From Lepeophtheirus salmonis (Eukaryota > Arthropoda > Copepoda > Siphonostomatoida > Caligidae), in the NCBI RefSeq assembly GCF_016086655.4, contig NC_052135.2, positions 13,978,363-14,042,362 of the forward strand: 64,000 bases of DNA. Reading direction: 5' to 3'. Below, piece by piece: positions 1-11,079 of the stretch. Under the pieces are notes generated by a model. It did not search any database. It was not told the DNA's origin and saw only the letters and a list, made by a program, of their open reading frames with translations. A program made the translations under genes and the position numbers. Numbering within the stretch: the stretch's first letter is position 1; every line of letters begins with the position of its first letter.

Positions 1-191
1 GTGAGATATAAATAATGGCTTAATTATATTGATGTTAAAACACATTTTAGTTGAGTGCTTAATAATAAAGAAAAACTATGTTAGCTTTTAAAGTTACAAT
101 AAAAAGTAATAGAAACATTTATTTTTTTTTAAACATTTAAAAAGTGTTTTCATTATTTTCTAATAATATGATTTTTTAAACGCTTGGATTT

Positions 192-434
192 GTGCAATAT
201 TTGGTCATAGCTAAAAGTGTATTCCAGCTTGTCAAATATCTATACCAAATATTTTTTGACAATTTTCAATTATATAATAATAATCATAATTTGGACACTG
301 TATCAGCGAAATCAACGGTTGAAAAATGGTTTGACAAACTTAAACGATGTGAAATGAGCGTCAAAGACGATGCACGCAGTGGAGGGTTGAAAAAGGCAGT
401 TACCGACAAATTATATCAACATATAGAAAAATAA
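192..434 (+). pseudogene. mariner-like transposase N-terminal fragment
   Basis: From about 300 the reading frame gives a helix-turn-helix of mariner type: residues STVEKWFDKLKR, then a DDARSGG stretch and KAVTDK, matching the usual order of a second HTH helix followed by the PRSGRP linker and a T-x-E/D helix in mariner transposases. The frame stops at 434 and the sequence after it is out of frame and AT-rich. No catalytic aspartates are visible, so this is a dead remnant. Similarity is from memory of the family; no terminal repeats were found. Confidence 0.45.
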
Positions 435-679
435 TCAATATTTTAAAAATATCAGTTACAAAAAAACAATTATAAACTGGCTACACTATTCCCCAAAAAT
501 AACCTTTCTCAAAAAGCTACTTCTCACCTTCAAAGCAATTATTATCCAATATCTCAATGAAAAATTGACAATATTTTTAAATATAGTATTATACAATTAG
601 GTTGCAAATTTGATGGCACTAGCTTTTTCGATGTTTAAGACAAAGAGTATGATGCAATTGTCCCTGGTCTCTTCTTTAT

Positions 680-1554
680 AGGGTGAGTTCCTAAAAATTA
701 GAAATTTTTAAAAGCCGTTTGCACATCTCCATATTTTTATTTTGTGCCATTTTTATGACAAACTTTTTTAAGCAAAAGTTGGTAATTAAACAAATTTCAA
801 TATGTATTATGAACGATGGCGTCAATACAGGGACGAACAGAAGCACAGCTGCCCATGATAAAATCGGAGGAGAAGTTGTTCCACTCCTTCGTGATCACAC
901 CTTTCAGAGCATTAATATTCTGGTGAGAAGTATGTTTAGTCTTTCCCTCCAAGACCCATCAAACAACAAAGACCAGGGGGGTTCACGTAGGGTGAGGACG
1001 ACGGCAAGAAATCTGCCATCCAGAAGGCAGCCATATTGTCACTACAGAAATGCTGCACCTTCATGGACGTGTGTGCCGGGACGTCGTCTTAGGTAAACAA
1101 ATATTTGTCCCTGGGGAACTTGCTCTCCCATTATGGCAAGACATGATACGCGAGGACCATGAAGCAGATGTTTGTGTTTACTTTCTGTTTGGCCTGGATG
1201 AAGTAGGTAGGCATCTTGCTGCCGTCAAACGCCACGACGCCGAGGACCATGACCTGAGTTGGATGTTTGGTCCTGATGGTTCCCTCGATCTCAGCTTTTG
1301 ATTCAGCCAAGAAGCGATCCTTTCTCCCGTTCAGAACAGCGTCCACTGGGAAGATCTTCTTGTTTGAGATCGTACACTCTCTACCATTTTGCTTGTTGCG
1401 CGAACATTATTGATCGTTCAAAAACAAAACAAACATCAAATTGTTGTTTTTGCTCAATTTTTTTTCGAATGGTGTCAAGTACAGAATTGTCACACTTTTG
1501 GAATTAAGGCTAGCCAACCTCGAAGAGAATTCTAATTTTTGAGTCTTCACCCTG
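680..1554 (-). mobile_element. Tc1/mariner-type element with terminal inverted repeats, decayed
   Basis: The left end reads AGGGTGAGTTCCTAAAAATT after TA at 679-680. The right end, read in reverse, is CAGGGTGAAGACTCAAAAAT, next to TATATA. They are inverted copies, with TA on both sides as expected for Tc1/mariner insertion. Minus-strand frames between them encode catalytic-core pieces: residues VMVLGVVAFDGSKMPTYFI then KVNTN (1131-1346), as in the middle of Tc1-like DDE transposases. Several frameshifts and stops break the gene. Total length about 875 bp suggests an internally shortened copy. Confidence 0.7.
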
Positions 1555-2389
1555 TATATATATATATATATCATACTAACAGTAAAAATATGAATGGCAT
1601 TGAATAGTGAGGCATTTACAAATGTTTATTTTCCTTTTCCAAGAAGTTTACTTCCTATTCATTCAGATCTCTTTTCCTATTCATTGCCAAGAGGTGTTTT
1701 TATTTTTTGGAGTTATTTACACATTTGGGAATTGTTTAGGTAGTATATTATTAATACATTTACGTTATTTTTTAGTACGGTTCAACAAGAAACAATGTAC
1801 TTCAAGAGAATTCAGGAGATATAAACAATAAATAATGCAATTCCTTGCAAAAAGGTTGCTACTTTATTGTACATATTGTTTATTTTCAAGATTTGTATGT
1901 ATTTTAAAAATGAAACATATTATTTTGCTCTAGAGACCATCATTTAAATCTTTTGGAGGAATTTTCTTTAAAATGTGGCAAATATGTAGTACTTGAGATG
2001 GAAATCGAGGCTTAGCACGGTGTTACCTCGTTAACACACAAATATGCATTGTATTTACTGTCAGCTGTGAATGTTTCTGTTTCTTTTCTCCTTATTCGTT
2101 TCCAAATGTTGATTGGTTAAATTAGAATTACGTTGATCCTTTTAAACTATGACCATTCCAAAAAAATATTGTATAATAGTTTTATGGCTGGAAAGAATTG
2201 GCTCACTATCATTAATGCACCTTTTTTTCTGTTTCTTTTTAGAGGAATGGTTGCGTGATGAATGGGTCAACATTAAAGGTATTTTTATCAGATAAAAAGA
2301 TTACTCGGTTACTGTTGTGATTCAGATCATTTAAGAGTTGTTGACATCGCTGAAGACGGAGTTATTCTTTACTTTGGAACAGGTGTGGC
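1555..2389. other. intergenic, nothing recognised
   Basis: AT-rich sequence with a short TA run next to the element end (1554-1570). Short open frames show no recognisable family. No splice-flanked exon with convincing content was found. Confidence 0.5.
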
Positions 2390-2705
2390 CTCTCAATTCT
2401 TCTAAGGGTCCTTTCTCCAGCCTTTCGGATGGTCTTATCTACAGTAAACCAATGTATCGTCTTCCTGGGATTCTCTGACATCTTCATCGTTGGAATGACC
2501 TTAAAGGCCTCCCTAATGTCTTCAGGATTCACTTAGGAGGGTCTTCAATTCTTAGGTTTATCCTTAAGATTGACCCCATCAGCCAAAAGATTTCTGACCC
2601 GACAGACTGTGGTGTTGCTGACGTTTAAGGCCTTCATGATATCCGAGGTGTTCCTCCAGGCGTAGATTAAATTGCCTATGATGACTATTCTTGCCTCTAT
2701 TATGA
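2390..2705 (-). pseudogene. Tc1-like transposase N-terminal fragment
   Basis: Read on the minus strand, this stretch gives a DNA-binding domain like that of Tc1-type transposases: NTSDIMKALNVSNTTV (helix-turn-helix), then CRVRNLLADGVNLKDKPKN, then after a stop NPEDIREAFK and PTMKM, and finally TIRKAGERTLRR. The order and spacing match the paired HTH region. Stops and at least one frameshift break it, and the catalytic part is missing. Confidence 0.55.
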
Positions 2706-4544
2706 TATAGATATACATAAATTTTTGTTTACAACATCTACGTCAATCAAAGACTTAGAATCTAAGCTATTCAAAAATAATTGGAAATTTAAGATTTAAC
2801 CAACAACACCTATTCAAAAGGGTATGTTTATCAGGTCTCATTAATTTTTCTATACCTTGTACTTAGTCCCACTTTTATTATCCCTCCCAGACTTTTAACA
2901 AAAGGGTAATTTGTACATTCATAGGATGATTCGAAATAGCAAAACATTAAGACAATGAGGTAGTTATTTTGACATGCAAATTTATGAACGACATATAAAC
3001 ACATGGATTTCCTTTTATCCAAAAAGTTATCAAAGGGATTTAATGAAGACACTAACGTTTATTAATCATCCTACACAATCATTTCATAAAAAAATGGGGT
3101 TTGCATAAATCTAAATACTGACATAAGTATATTATATGCATTAAAGATATAGTTAATTGAATCCATTCGGAAAAAAGTAGAGGCTTGTTAGCTATAATTG
3201 ATTAGGCCATATTTTTTGACATTTATTTAAATGACTTTTTTATTGAGCGCTCATTCCTTTGAAAGAACATGGTAGCGCAAAGAGACTTTTGCAGCCCACT
3301 TATAAATTCTAATAATGTTCTACTCTATAAAACTTAAAGAAATATATTACATAAAATGTATAACAAAATCTTCTTGAACTGCAAAAGCATTACAAAAAAA
3401 ATTAGTTCAATTGATTATGACGAGATGACAATGTCACACAGAGGGGATTTTGAAGCGGTAAATCGATCATCACAGGACATTAGAAACAATAACACTCTCA
3501 TAGAAGCATGCTCAAGACCATGTGGGATGTACATTTGTTCGAAATTCAAATAATTTATTCCGCTATTCATTTCAAATTGGTTAAACCAAAATTTTTGTAT
3601 ATGAAGAGATTTTAAAAGATGAATATACAATGCAATAACTTTCATTATTTATACATTTATCTTTGTGTTGTTATTTTTTCAGAATCATTTTGACTTCCTG
3701 GACTAAGCCGTCTATCTTCAACAATTGTATAATAAATCCAGATTTTTGTATAGATATGTACCGTGCATATTTTAAAAAGCCTTTGTTTTCAAAAATAAAG
3801 TTTAAACCGGATTTGATTAGGACTGAGACGGATTTGCCCATGTTGGTTTTGTTTTTTCTTAAAGTCTAAAGTACACACTGCTACTCATTTCCACTGTAAT
3901 CAAATTCGGATTATTTAGATTCCTTCTATGTACTCATGAACTAGAGCCATTTACAATGCATCGGAAGCGATCACGGGCAGCTGAGACGTATTTCTCTCCG
4001 GCTGTTGGGCTGAATCAGCGAGATATATCAGCTTAGCTCATGAGAAGTGAAATGAGTTGGCATCATTTCCACACAATGTCGTAGAGCTTTTGGTAATCAA
4101 AATTATCAGTTTCTTCCCAGAGCCCTTTACTGTTGAGATATTGCTTGACAGAGCTTTAGAGTGCATTTGTATTGCACTGATTGACATCAAATGCTCTTCG
4201 GTTGTCTTCAGATTGTTTTTTGGGTCAATCCGGACAGCGAAAGTCCAAGAATCTAGCACCTTGTTTTTTCATCCTGCATTGGGACCATTTGAACCGAATT
4301 GGACTGAACTGAACATACTCGTGTTGTTTGAAGTTTTGGAAAGCTGTCAAAAGGAAATCTGGGTCAAATCTAGTCTAATAATTTCAAAATTATCCGAGTT
4401 TGTTTTCATACAATGACGAGGATGGTTGGTGCATTGTAATTTGAAATGAAAAAATAAAAACCAATTATTATTTTTAGAGGTTGAGTTACTAGTAAAATTT
4501 AAGTATCCATTCAAATATCACAAGAAAAAGATTATTAGGAGAAG
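2706..4544. other. intergenic, two unassigned open frames
   Basis: Open frames at 3415-3645 (minus, 76 codons) and 4057-4416 (plus, 119 codons) have no recognisable domain, codon bias or flanking splice pattern, so neither is called as a gene. The rest is AT-rich with no visible structure. Confidence 0.4.
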
Positions 4545-5006
4545 CAAACCTAATTCGATTCAATAAAATTTCAAATATTTAACTTTTTGGAAAAAAATTC
4601 AAAAATCCAGAGCTAATAACAAAAAATTAAATTTTTCGGAAAAAAAAAATCCTAAATCCACAGATATTCACAAAAAAAAATTCAAAAATTAAATTTCAAA
4701 TATAAAATTTTTTGAAAAAAAAATCTCAAAAATTAAATTTTTTTTAGAATAATTCCAAAAATTCAAAGCCATTTTCAGAAAGTTACATTTTTTTGAAAAA
4801 AAAAATTCAAAAATTAAATTTCAACTACTAAATTTTTAGAAAAAAAATTTCAAATATTGAATTTTTTAAAAAAAAAATTTCAAATATTATATTTTTTTTA
4901 AAATAAAAATTCCAAATATAAAATTTTCTTGTAAAAGGGAAAAATTCATGAATTTTGTGGGTACTACAGCCCTCCAACATACCCCCCTGTGGATGCCCCT
5001 GCAATA
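4545..5006 (-). repeat. AT-rich capped repeat block, copy 1
   Basis: A run of near-repeats of the type AAAAATTAAATTTTTTGGAAA with a recurring phrase related to CCACAGCTATTCACAAAAA (4655-4675). At its right end sits a GC-rich cap that reads on the minus strand CAGGGGCATCCACAGGGG followed by GGAGGGCTGTAGTACCC. The same caps and phrase recur in other blocks of this window. The opposite cap is not visible here, so the copy is probably truncated on the left. Confidence 0.6.
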
Positions 5007-5980
5007 TAAGAATTTCAAATATTGTCATTAGGCTTCCAAATCCACAATTTGTTGTACGTGCATCCAGAGCTGGTACAACTTTAAATTATGGGATAGATTT
5101 GTCAAACATTGTAAAGTAGGAGATGTAGGCTATAAAGAGCCTAACAAACACTTATTCCCCACGTTATATCCGCCGTCTTAGTCCTTAAATCAATCATATA
5201 ATACTTTTTACCTTAGACGTACCGGAGCTCTGAAAGTAGGGACGTCACAACCTACTTTAAACCCCACGACCATTTAAGCCTGACAGTCCATATACTGGCT
5301 AATTAAAAAAAAACAAGTTTTTTAATAACACCAGTATGTGAGGTTATGTTTCAAATTTCAAAATAAACAACTCAGTTTTATTGTTGATAAAATAAAAAAC
5401 AAAAATGTCATTATCTTTTACACATTTTTCATGCAACACCAAATGATGCAACCAGCAGACATCAAGAATTATCAAGAAGCAAATGCTTGGGAGCCTCCAT
5501 TTTGTTTAGCAAGTTCCTTGATTGTCTCCTCCATCTTATTCGCCTTAATAAAGTTAGTGGGTTCACCTCCCCCACCTTGAAAATGACACCGAAGCCAGGG
5601 ACGTCCCATGAGTCCCCTTCTGGTACGTCTCTGCTGTTTATGCATTGTTACCTAATCAGTATCTAAATTAAAATAATAAGCCAATTAAGTTTCATTGAAC
5701 TAATGCAACTTTGTTGCCCCATATTATCCTGAACGTTGGATAATATGGGCCAATTGCTGGTTAAAAAAATAAACTTACAACTATAACCATTTTTGTGTGT
5801 TCGAGATAAGTGCAAAGATTTTTTGATGCAGAGCATGAAAGTATATCTAATTACTGTTGTGTTAGTTCTTATTTATTCAGTCCTGTCCAATCTTAGACCC
5901 CATCCTATCAGTCCTGGGGACCGGTACTTCGGACTGTCAGTACTAGAATGGCATTTAAAAAGGAAGGAATAAAGTTGAAT
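5007..5980. other. intergenic, flank of an older repeat
   Basis: No gene recognised. The stretch 5880-5960 is rich in GGTCCGA/TCAGTCC-like words that resume after the inserted hAT element (6673-6740), suggesting the hAT jumped into an older repeat. Confidence 0.4.
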
Positions 5981-5988
5981 GACGTGAT

Positions 5989-6664
5989 CAGAGTTGGGAA
6001 AGTTATTGTAATTTAACTTAGCTTATATAAGTTAATTAACTTTTAACTTAACTAGTTTATTATTTTGAAAGTATTATTTTAACTATAAATTAACTAGTTA
6101 ATTTTATATTTATCAAAATAAACTTTTAACTGAACTAGTTAATTTTTAAACAAATTTTAACTAAACTTGATTAACTTAAAGCTTAACTGAAAATCTGTTA
6201 AACGTGTTTCATTCCATATTAACCTCCTCCGGTTGTTATCATATGAAGCAAGCTTCCCTTGCATTGCTTTTTCGCTTCAAAACAGAAGATGTTGGGAGTT
6301 TGAATCAGTATTTTTTTCTTGATCGTTCAATTGGAAGTTGAGAAAATTCAAGACAGACAGACCGATAAAATAATCTTTATTATGCAGACTTGATAAATCT
6401 CTCAATTGACTTGAACTTAAATAGTTTTTTTTAACGTCAAAATTAACATTAATTTAACCAAGGTTTGGTAAGTTAATTTAACTTAAACTACTCTAAAGTT
6501 AATTAAATTAAACTTAACTAGTTAAAAAAAATTAACCTGAACTTAACTAGTTAATTTTTATAGAAATCGAAATAAACTTTAACTCAACTATTTATTAAAA
6601 GTTAAAATAATAATTTACTCTAACTTAACTAGTTTGAAAAGATAAGTTAACTCTCCCCTCACTG
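5989..6664. mobile_element. non-autonomous hAT-type element with 8-bp target duplication
   Basis: The element starts CAGAGTTGGGAAAGTTA and ends, read in reverse, CAGTGAGGGGAGAGTTA: inverted ends matching at 13 of 17 positions. It is flanked by a perfect 8-bp direct repeat GACGTGAT (5981-5988 and 6665-6672). The 8-bp duplication and CAG...CTG ends are typical of hAT transposons. The interior has no coding frame; it is built from many TTAACTAGTTAA-like palindromic words on both strands. It is inserted in an older repeat. Confidence 0.8.
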
Positions 6665-6672
6665 GACGTGAT

Positions 6673-7689
6673 CATGGACCGAACTTTATAAGTTTTAGGA
6701 CGGAACTGCACCAGACTGAGACTGAAATTCAGTCATTATTCCTAAATAAGGACCCACAAATTACTACATCTACTGTGGAATTTTTAGCTACCTAAATGAC
6801 AATAATAGATGTACATACCTGATTTTGAAAAAGTGTCTCATTTTTTCTCCAGTTACTCCTATATATACATTTTTTGAAGGAACTAAAAATAGGTTTAGAT
6901 CCCGAATATTGTGACTGAGAAAGACTTACCCTTATTAATGAATTGCCCATATTTTAACTTAATGGAAATGGTAACTCTTTATAAGTAAACATTAATAAAT
7001 GTACTATGCTTCAAATATTTATTGAACATATTTTTTTGGGTCACATCATAGCTACAAACGATCATCCTTCTTTTTCCCCCGTTATATAGAGCCTAAGATC
7101 GTTATACTTCTTAATTAGATGTCATGGACATTTTACGTAATTCAATTATTTTTCCATCAAGTTCTGGACAAGATAATGTCAATTTGTCAGTAAGAAGGAA
7201 GATTAATTTATAAATATAGACTGAAGAAAGGTAGCTGATAAATAATACAAACAAAAAGTCTTAATTTTAAAATAGAAGGTGGAGATTGAAAAAAAAAAAT
7301 AATTTACTTTGCACATGAGTATAAATTAAATTGTTATATATCAATAAATAGTTATAAGAATATACATATATTTATAAGCATGTACAGAAAATTAATTTGA
7401 AATGAAACTTGGGAGATTTTCTGTCATACATTTTTGTATTTTTCTCTCGCTTTAAAAAAAAAAATCATATGTATCATGTGAGGTCCTTGATTAACAAAAA
7501 AATATTTGAATAAAAATGAAATTTGGAGTCAAATCTCCAGGATCATGACTTCTTGGAGTTCTTTCTATTTTAGTATAATTATATGATAGATATTCCTTGA
7601 TTGATGTTAAGTATACATATGTGTATACCTACATTTAAATAAGATGATAGAATGTATCGATTAGTCATGAATGACGATACTATGTATGT
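6673..7689. other. intergenic, nothing recognised
   Basis: AT-rich sequence. The first 70 bases continue the older repeat interrupted by the hAT element. No gene or further repeat recognised. Confidence 0.5.
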
Positions 7690-7815
7690 ACAAAAATGCC
7701 GTATTTTGAAATCTTCAAGGCTAAGAAATAGATGTCATTAAAATAGAATATACTTTACTTTAAAATACGGCATTTTTGTTCATTTACTACAAGTTCTAAA
7801 AGAACTTGTAGTAAA
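7690..7815. repeat. two adjacent perfect inverted repeats (hairpins)
   Basis: An 18-bp arm at 7690-7707 (ACAAAAATGCCGTATTTT) is perfectly inverted at 7762-7779, with a 54-base spacer. Three bases later a second palindrome begins: a 15-bp arm at 7783-7797, loop AAA, and the perfect complement at 7801-7815. Both would form stable stems in single-stranded DNA or RNA. No transposase or target duplication was found around them. Confidence 0.75.
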
Positions 7816-7861
7816 TTAACTTACCCAAAACTCTGGAAAGTGTGTCCACAAACTTATATAT

Positions 7862-8320
7862 ATATTCTGGGGCATGGGCTCGGTTTTTGGATTTTTTTTT
7901 TTTTAAATTCCAAAAACAAATTTAAAAATCTTTAAGTATATACAGAAAATTATTTATATTTTGAAAAATTCAATTTTTAGAAAAAAATCAAATATTACAA
8001 TATTTGAAAAAAAAATTTAAAAATTAAATTTTTGGAAAAAATTTCAAATATTAAAATTTTTCTGAAAATTTAAAAATCCATAGATATTCGCAGAAAATTA
8101 AATTTTTAGGGAAAAAATTTGAAAAATTAAATATTTTGGAATAAAATTTGAAAATCAAGTTTTTAGATAAAATTTTTAAATATTACATTTTTTGGAAAAA
8201 AAAATTGAGAAATTAAATTTTTTGTCAAAATTTTCAAAATCCACACTGAATCAAAAAAAAATTTGAATGGGGGCTACACACCCTCAAGCCCACCCCTTCA
8301 GTGGAATGTTATTTATTTAT
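7862..8320. repeat. AT-rich capped repeat block, copy 2
   Basis: It starts with the GC-rich cap GGGGCATGGGCTCGGTTTTT and ends with a cap containing GGGGGCTACACACCC and CCACCCCTTCAGTGG. Between them are repeats of AAAATTAAATTTTTGGAAAA type and a phrase ATCCATAGATATTCGCAGAA related to the recurring CACAGCTATTCACAAAA word. It therefore has both caps of the family. Confidence 0.6.
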
Positions 8321-8484
8321 CTTTTTCATTTAAGAATATAAAGTACCATTACCTCAAAAAATTTCTAAATTAACCTATTTTAGGTAATTTTCCCCTATTT
8401 CCAGACAACTGCTTTAAGACTATGTTTTTTTTTTAAATTTATTCGTAGGATAAACATTGATAAGCATTATGGGGACTCTACACC

Positions 8485-9015
8485 TTCGATTAGAACAGTT
8501 TATTAGTGGTTTCAAAATTTTCAGAATGGCCATATGGGAACAAGGGACGCTGAACGTTCTGAACGCCCTGTTGATATTACTACTCCATAAATCATTGATA
8601 AAATCCATGAAATGGTGATGGAGACATAAGAGTGAAGGTGTGTAAGATTACTAGTGCTGTGGGATCTCGAGTTGGAACCCTATTTCCATTAATTTTGCGA
8701 TCACAACTGCTGAGGTGTGAGCTGGTGCATAGTCTTGATGGAAAAGGACTTTTTTGTGGGCCAATTATAGTTATTTTTCTTGCAGCTCGGGTTTAAACAG
8801 TCAAATAACGATGAATAATAAGCACAAGTAATATTTTTATGCTTTTGCAGATAGTCGATTGATTATTCCGTGCGAATACAAAATAGTCGCTATAATTTTT
8901 CCGGCCGATTCCTCAATTCAAAGGAACTCCAAGCAGAAAGAAATAAACTGATCTGGCTGAAAGTTGGTGAGTGTTCTTCCAAGAGATACTACTAACTAAA
9001 GATAGCCTCGATATG
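8485..9015 (+). mobile_element. rearranged mariner-derived element, copy A (5' truncated)
   Basis: The sequence from about 8485 is closely similar to 35755-36310. The left part reads in the plus direction as the mariner N-terminal region (about 8575-8660). From the GATCTCGAGTTGGAACCC junction near 8667 onwards the minus strand instead encodes the mariner catalytic segment (VLFHQDYAPAHTS-like, decayed). The right end carries the same inverted terminal sequence as copy B. It is a dead, non-coding derivative with the same internal joint as copy B. Confidence 0.65.
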
Positions 9016-9231
9016 GGCAAATAGTGTCATCTCTAGGACTTTGCATGGACTCTTCTAACGTCCCAAATAGATGTAATACAATTTAATTTTTTTTTTTTAA
9101 CTTTGAATAAAGATAAATTATAAATGTTTCTTTGTTGGGACTATTTAAATCAATATAGTTTAATGATTTTTTATTAGGAATAAGGTTTTATACACTACAC
9201 CATTAAATTTGCAAGGATTATATATTTTTAG

Positions 9232-9410
9232 AGTTTTCACGGACGATATAAATTGTATCATAATTGAAAGCAATGCCATCTTGGAGACACATAGTTGATA
9301 TTTTACTACAACAAATGTACAAATTTACAATACATCTTGATGAAACTTCATCAAATGGTTTTAAGAAGAAAAAGAAACTAAGACTTGCATTGAATACTAG
9401 CTAATGGAGG
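9232..9410. repeat. dispersed repeat shared with 56625-56795
   Basis: Both places share, in the same orientation, the words ATCATAATTGA, GCCATCTTG, ATAGTTGATATTTTACTA and ATCAAATGG in the same order with a few substitutions and indels. No coding frame is evident. It is probably part of an unclassified transposon. Confidence 0.6.
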
Positions 9411-9479
9411 TTGAGTGTTTGAAATTAATTTATATTTCGATAAATTAAAGTATAAACAATTAGTTTCAAAACTAAACAA

Positions 9480-10243
9480 ACCGGAGCTCCATAACTTACC
9501 TACAAGTCGAGAAAATGCCCCTTGAACATGATCGACGAATTTCCATTCGCGCACTCCAAGCAGTTGGGGTCTGCAGGACCACCGTCTACATCTTCAGTTC
9601 TTCCAAAACTTGTAGAGGAAGAAGGGCTTTGTCAAAAAGGCCAAACTGTACTCGGAGGAGTCAAAGAAAAAATCCCAGGCCAATCCCTTCAATTCCATAA
9701 GGACTCATGCAAGAGATCTGGGTGTTTTACAAAAGACTGTCCAGAGATCTATCAAAAAAGTCGCTGGAAAGAGCCTTGAGAGGATGGATAGGCCATTTTT
9801 GACACCAGCAATGAAAGAAACTTATATCTTATGTTGCAAAAATCATTTGAATAAGTCTTTTGAGATTTTTTGAACTCTTTTTTTTTGACACTTTTGGCCA
9901 CCCTACAGCCCTGATGTCAATCCCCTCGACTACATTTTTTGGGTGCATGTCGAGAGGAAGCCCTGCAGTGTCATCATCCAAACACCGAGGCCCTCAAATT
10001 TACTATCAGCTAGTATTGGGACATCATGAGAGACAAATAATTCCACAGCGAGTACCACTCCTTTTGCCGCTTCCTGGAAGCCATAATTGCACCTAAGGGC
10101 GGCTACATTAATTATTAAGAGAGCTCAGACACACATCTATTTATAGTATTGATTTTTTTGAAATTATATTGTTAATTAATGAAATATAAACTGTTGAATT
10201 TTAAAATACAAAGTGTTCAGTTGTTAATGGACCACTCGTTATA
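9480..10243 (+). mobile_element. Tc1-like element, internally deleted
   Basis: After a start at 9515 the frame gives an HTH region (ISIRALQAVGVCRTTVY), then a shifted frame with VEEEGLCQKGQ, then TVQRSIKKVAGKSLERMDRP and LTPAMKETY (9730-9825), all typical of Tc1-like transposases. The first two catalytic aspartate regions are missing. The third motif follows at once as PPYSPDVNPLDYIFWVHVER (about 9897-9955). The right end contains AGTGTTCAGTTGTTAATGG (10210-10228), like known Tc1-type terminal repeats. This is a deletion derivative without a working transposase. Confidence 0.65.
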
Positions 10244-10399
10244 GGATCTTTTGTAAATGTATATTTTTTCATACATATAAAAGGATCTCTTCGATGTAAC
10301 TTTTTTCTTTTACTACCAGGTTGGTTAATAAAACGTCGACTCGAAATGTTGCTTTAGAAATACTTCAATATTTTTTTATTTGCAACAAATGAAAAAAAA

Positions 10400-11010
10400 T
10401 ATAAAATTAACAAAACTTGTAAACAACGCCTTTGCCACTTGAGACACTCAATGTGACACCTACGACATCAATCACAGCCTTTACATATCGCTGGTAGACC
10501 TTGCAAGAGTTGATGACAAACTCCTCAGACAAGTTGTGCAACGCAGCCACTATGGAGGCCTTCAGTGAGTCCACATTTGGATGTGGAGTTTTGTTGTTTT
10601 CCCTCTCCAAAGTGCACCACAAAGCAAATACCAGCAGGTTCAAATCTGGAAGGAAGGGGCAACATATATTTACCTCTGGAGCCTCCTGGCCTTCATGACC
10701 TCTGCCAGAAGGTGGAGTGGTGTCCTTGTACATAAGGATAATCCCAAGTTGCCCTTCACAACCCATTTATGGTCGTAGTAGCCATGGATTAGTTGTTGGC
10801 GAGGTGATTCATTGATTTGGTAGGGTCCTCCTTGATCTTCTTCTCCAAGCTGGACAGGTACTCTGAATCCCTCCTTAAAATGTGTCCTCCACTTCCTGCT
10901 TTCCTGGTGAGGTTTTCTCCATCATTCTTTATCTTAACCATATTAAAAACCAAGCTCCTGGAGCAATTAGCAATGCATACAATCCTCGCCCATCTTAACT
11001 TCAGCATCTA
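10400..11010 (-). mobile_element. Tc1-like element, internally deleted, opposite strand
   Basis: Minus-strand frames give an N-terminal HTH piece (10789-11007, with GENLTRKAGSGG and KEDPTKSM) followed by a shifted frame (10407-10766) containing the third catalytic motif PFLPDLNLLVFALWCTLERE and NNKTPHPNVDSLKASI, the C-terminal part of Tc1-like transposases. The middle of the gene is absent, as in the neighbouring element at 9480. Exact ends could not be fixed. Confidence 0.65.
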
Positions 11011-11079
11011 GGAGATCTGAGATGCTCTGCCTTTTCACTATTTGGTCACTCAGGATGAAGAAATGTTTATAATAGTTTG

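Noticed and set aside
719..1301. Plus-strand frames of 125 and 83 codons
   Set aside because: They are the reverse complement of the minus-strand Tc1-type transposase remnant between the terminal repeats.
4057..4416. 119-codon plus-strand frame
   Set aside because: No recognised domain, signal peptide or splice context; in a 64-kb AT-rich window a frame of this length can be chance. Possible but unsupported.
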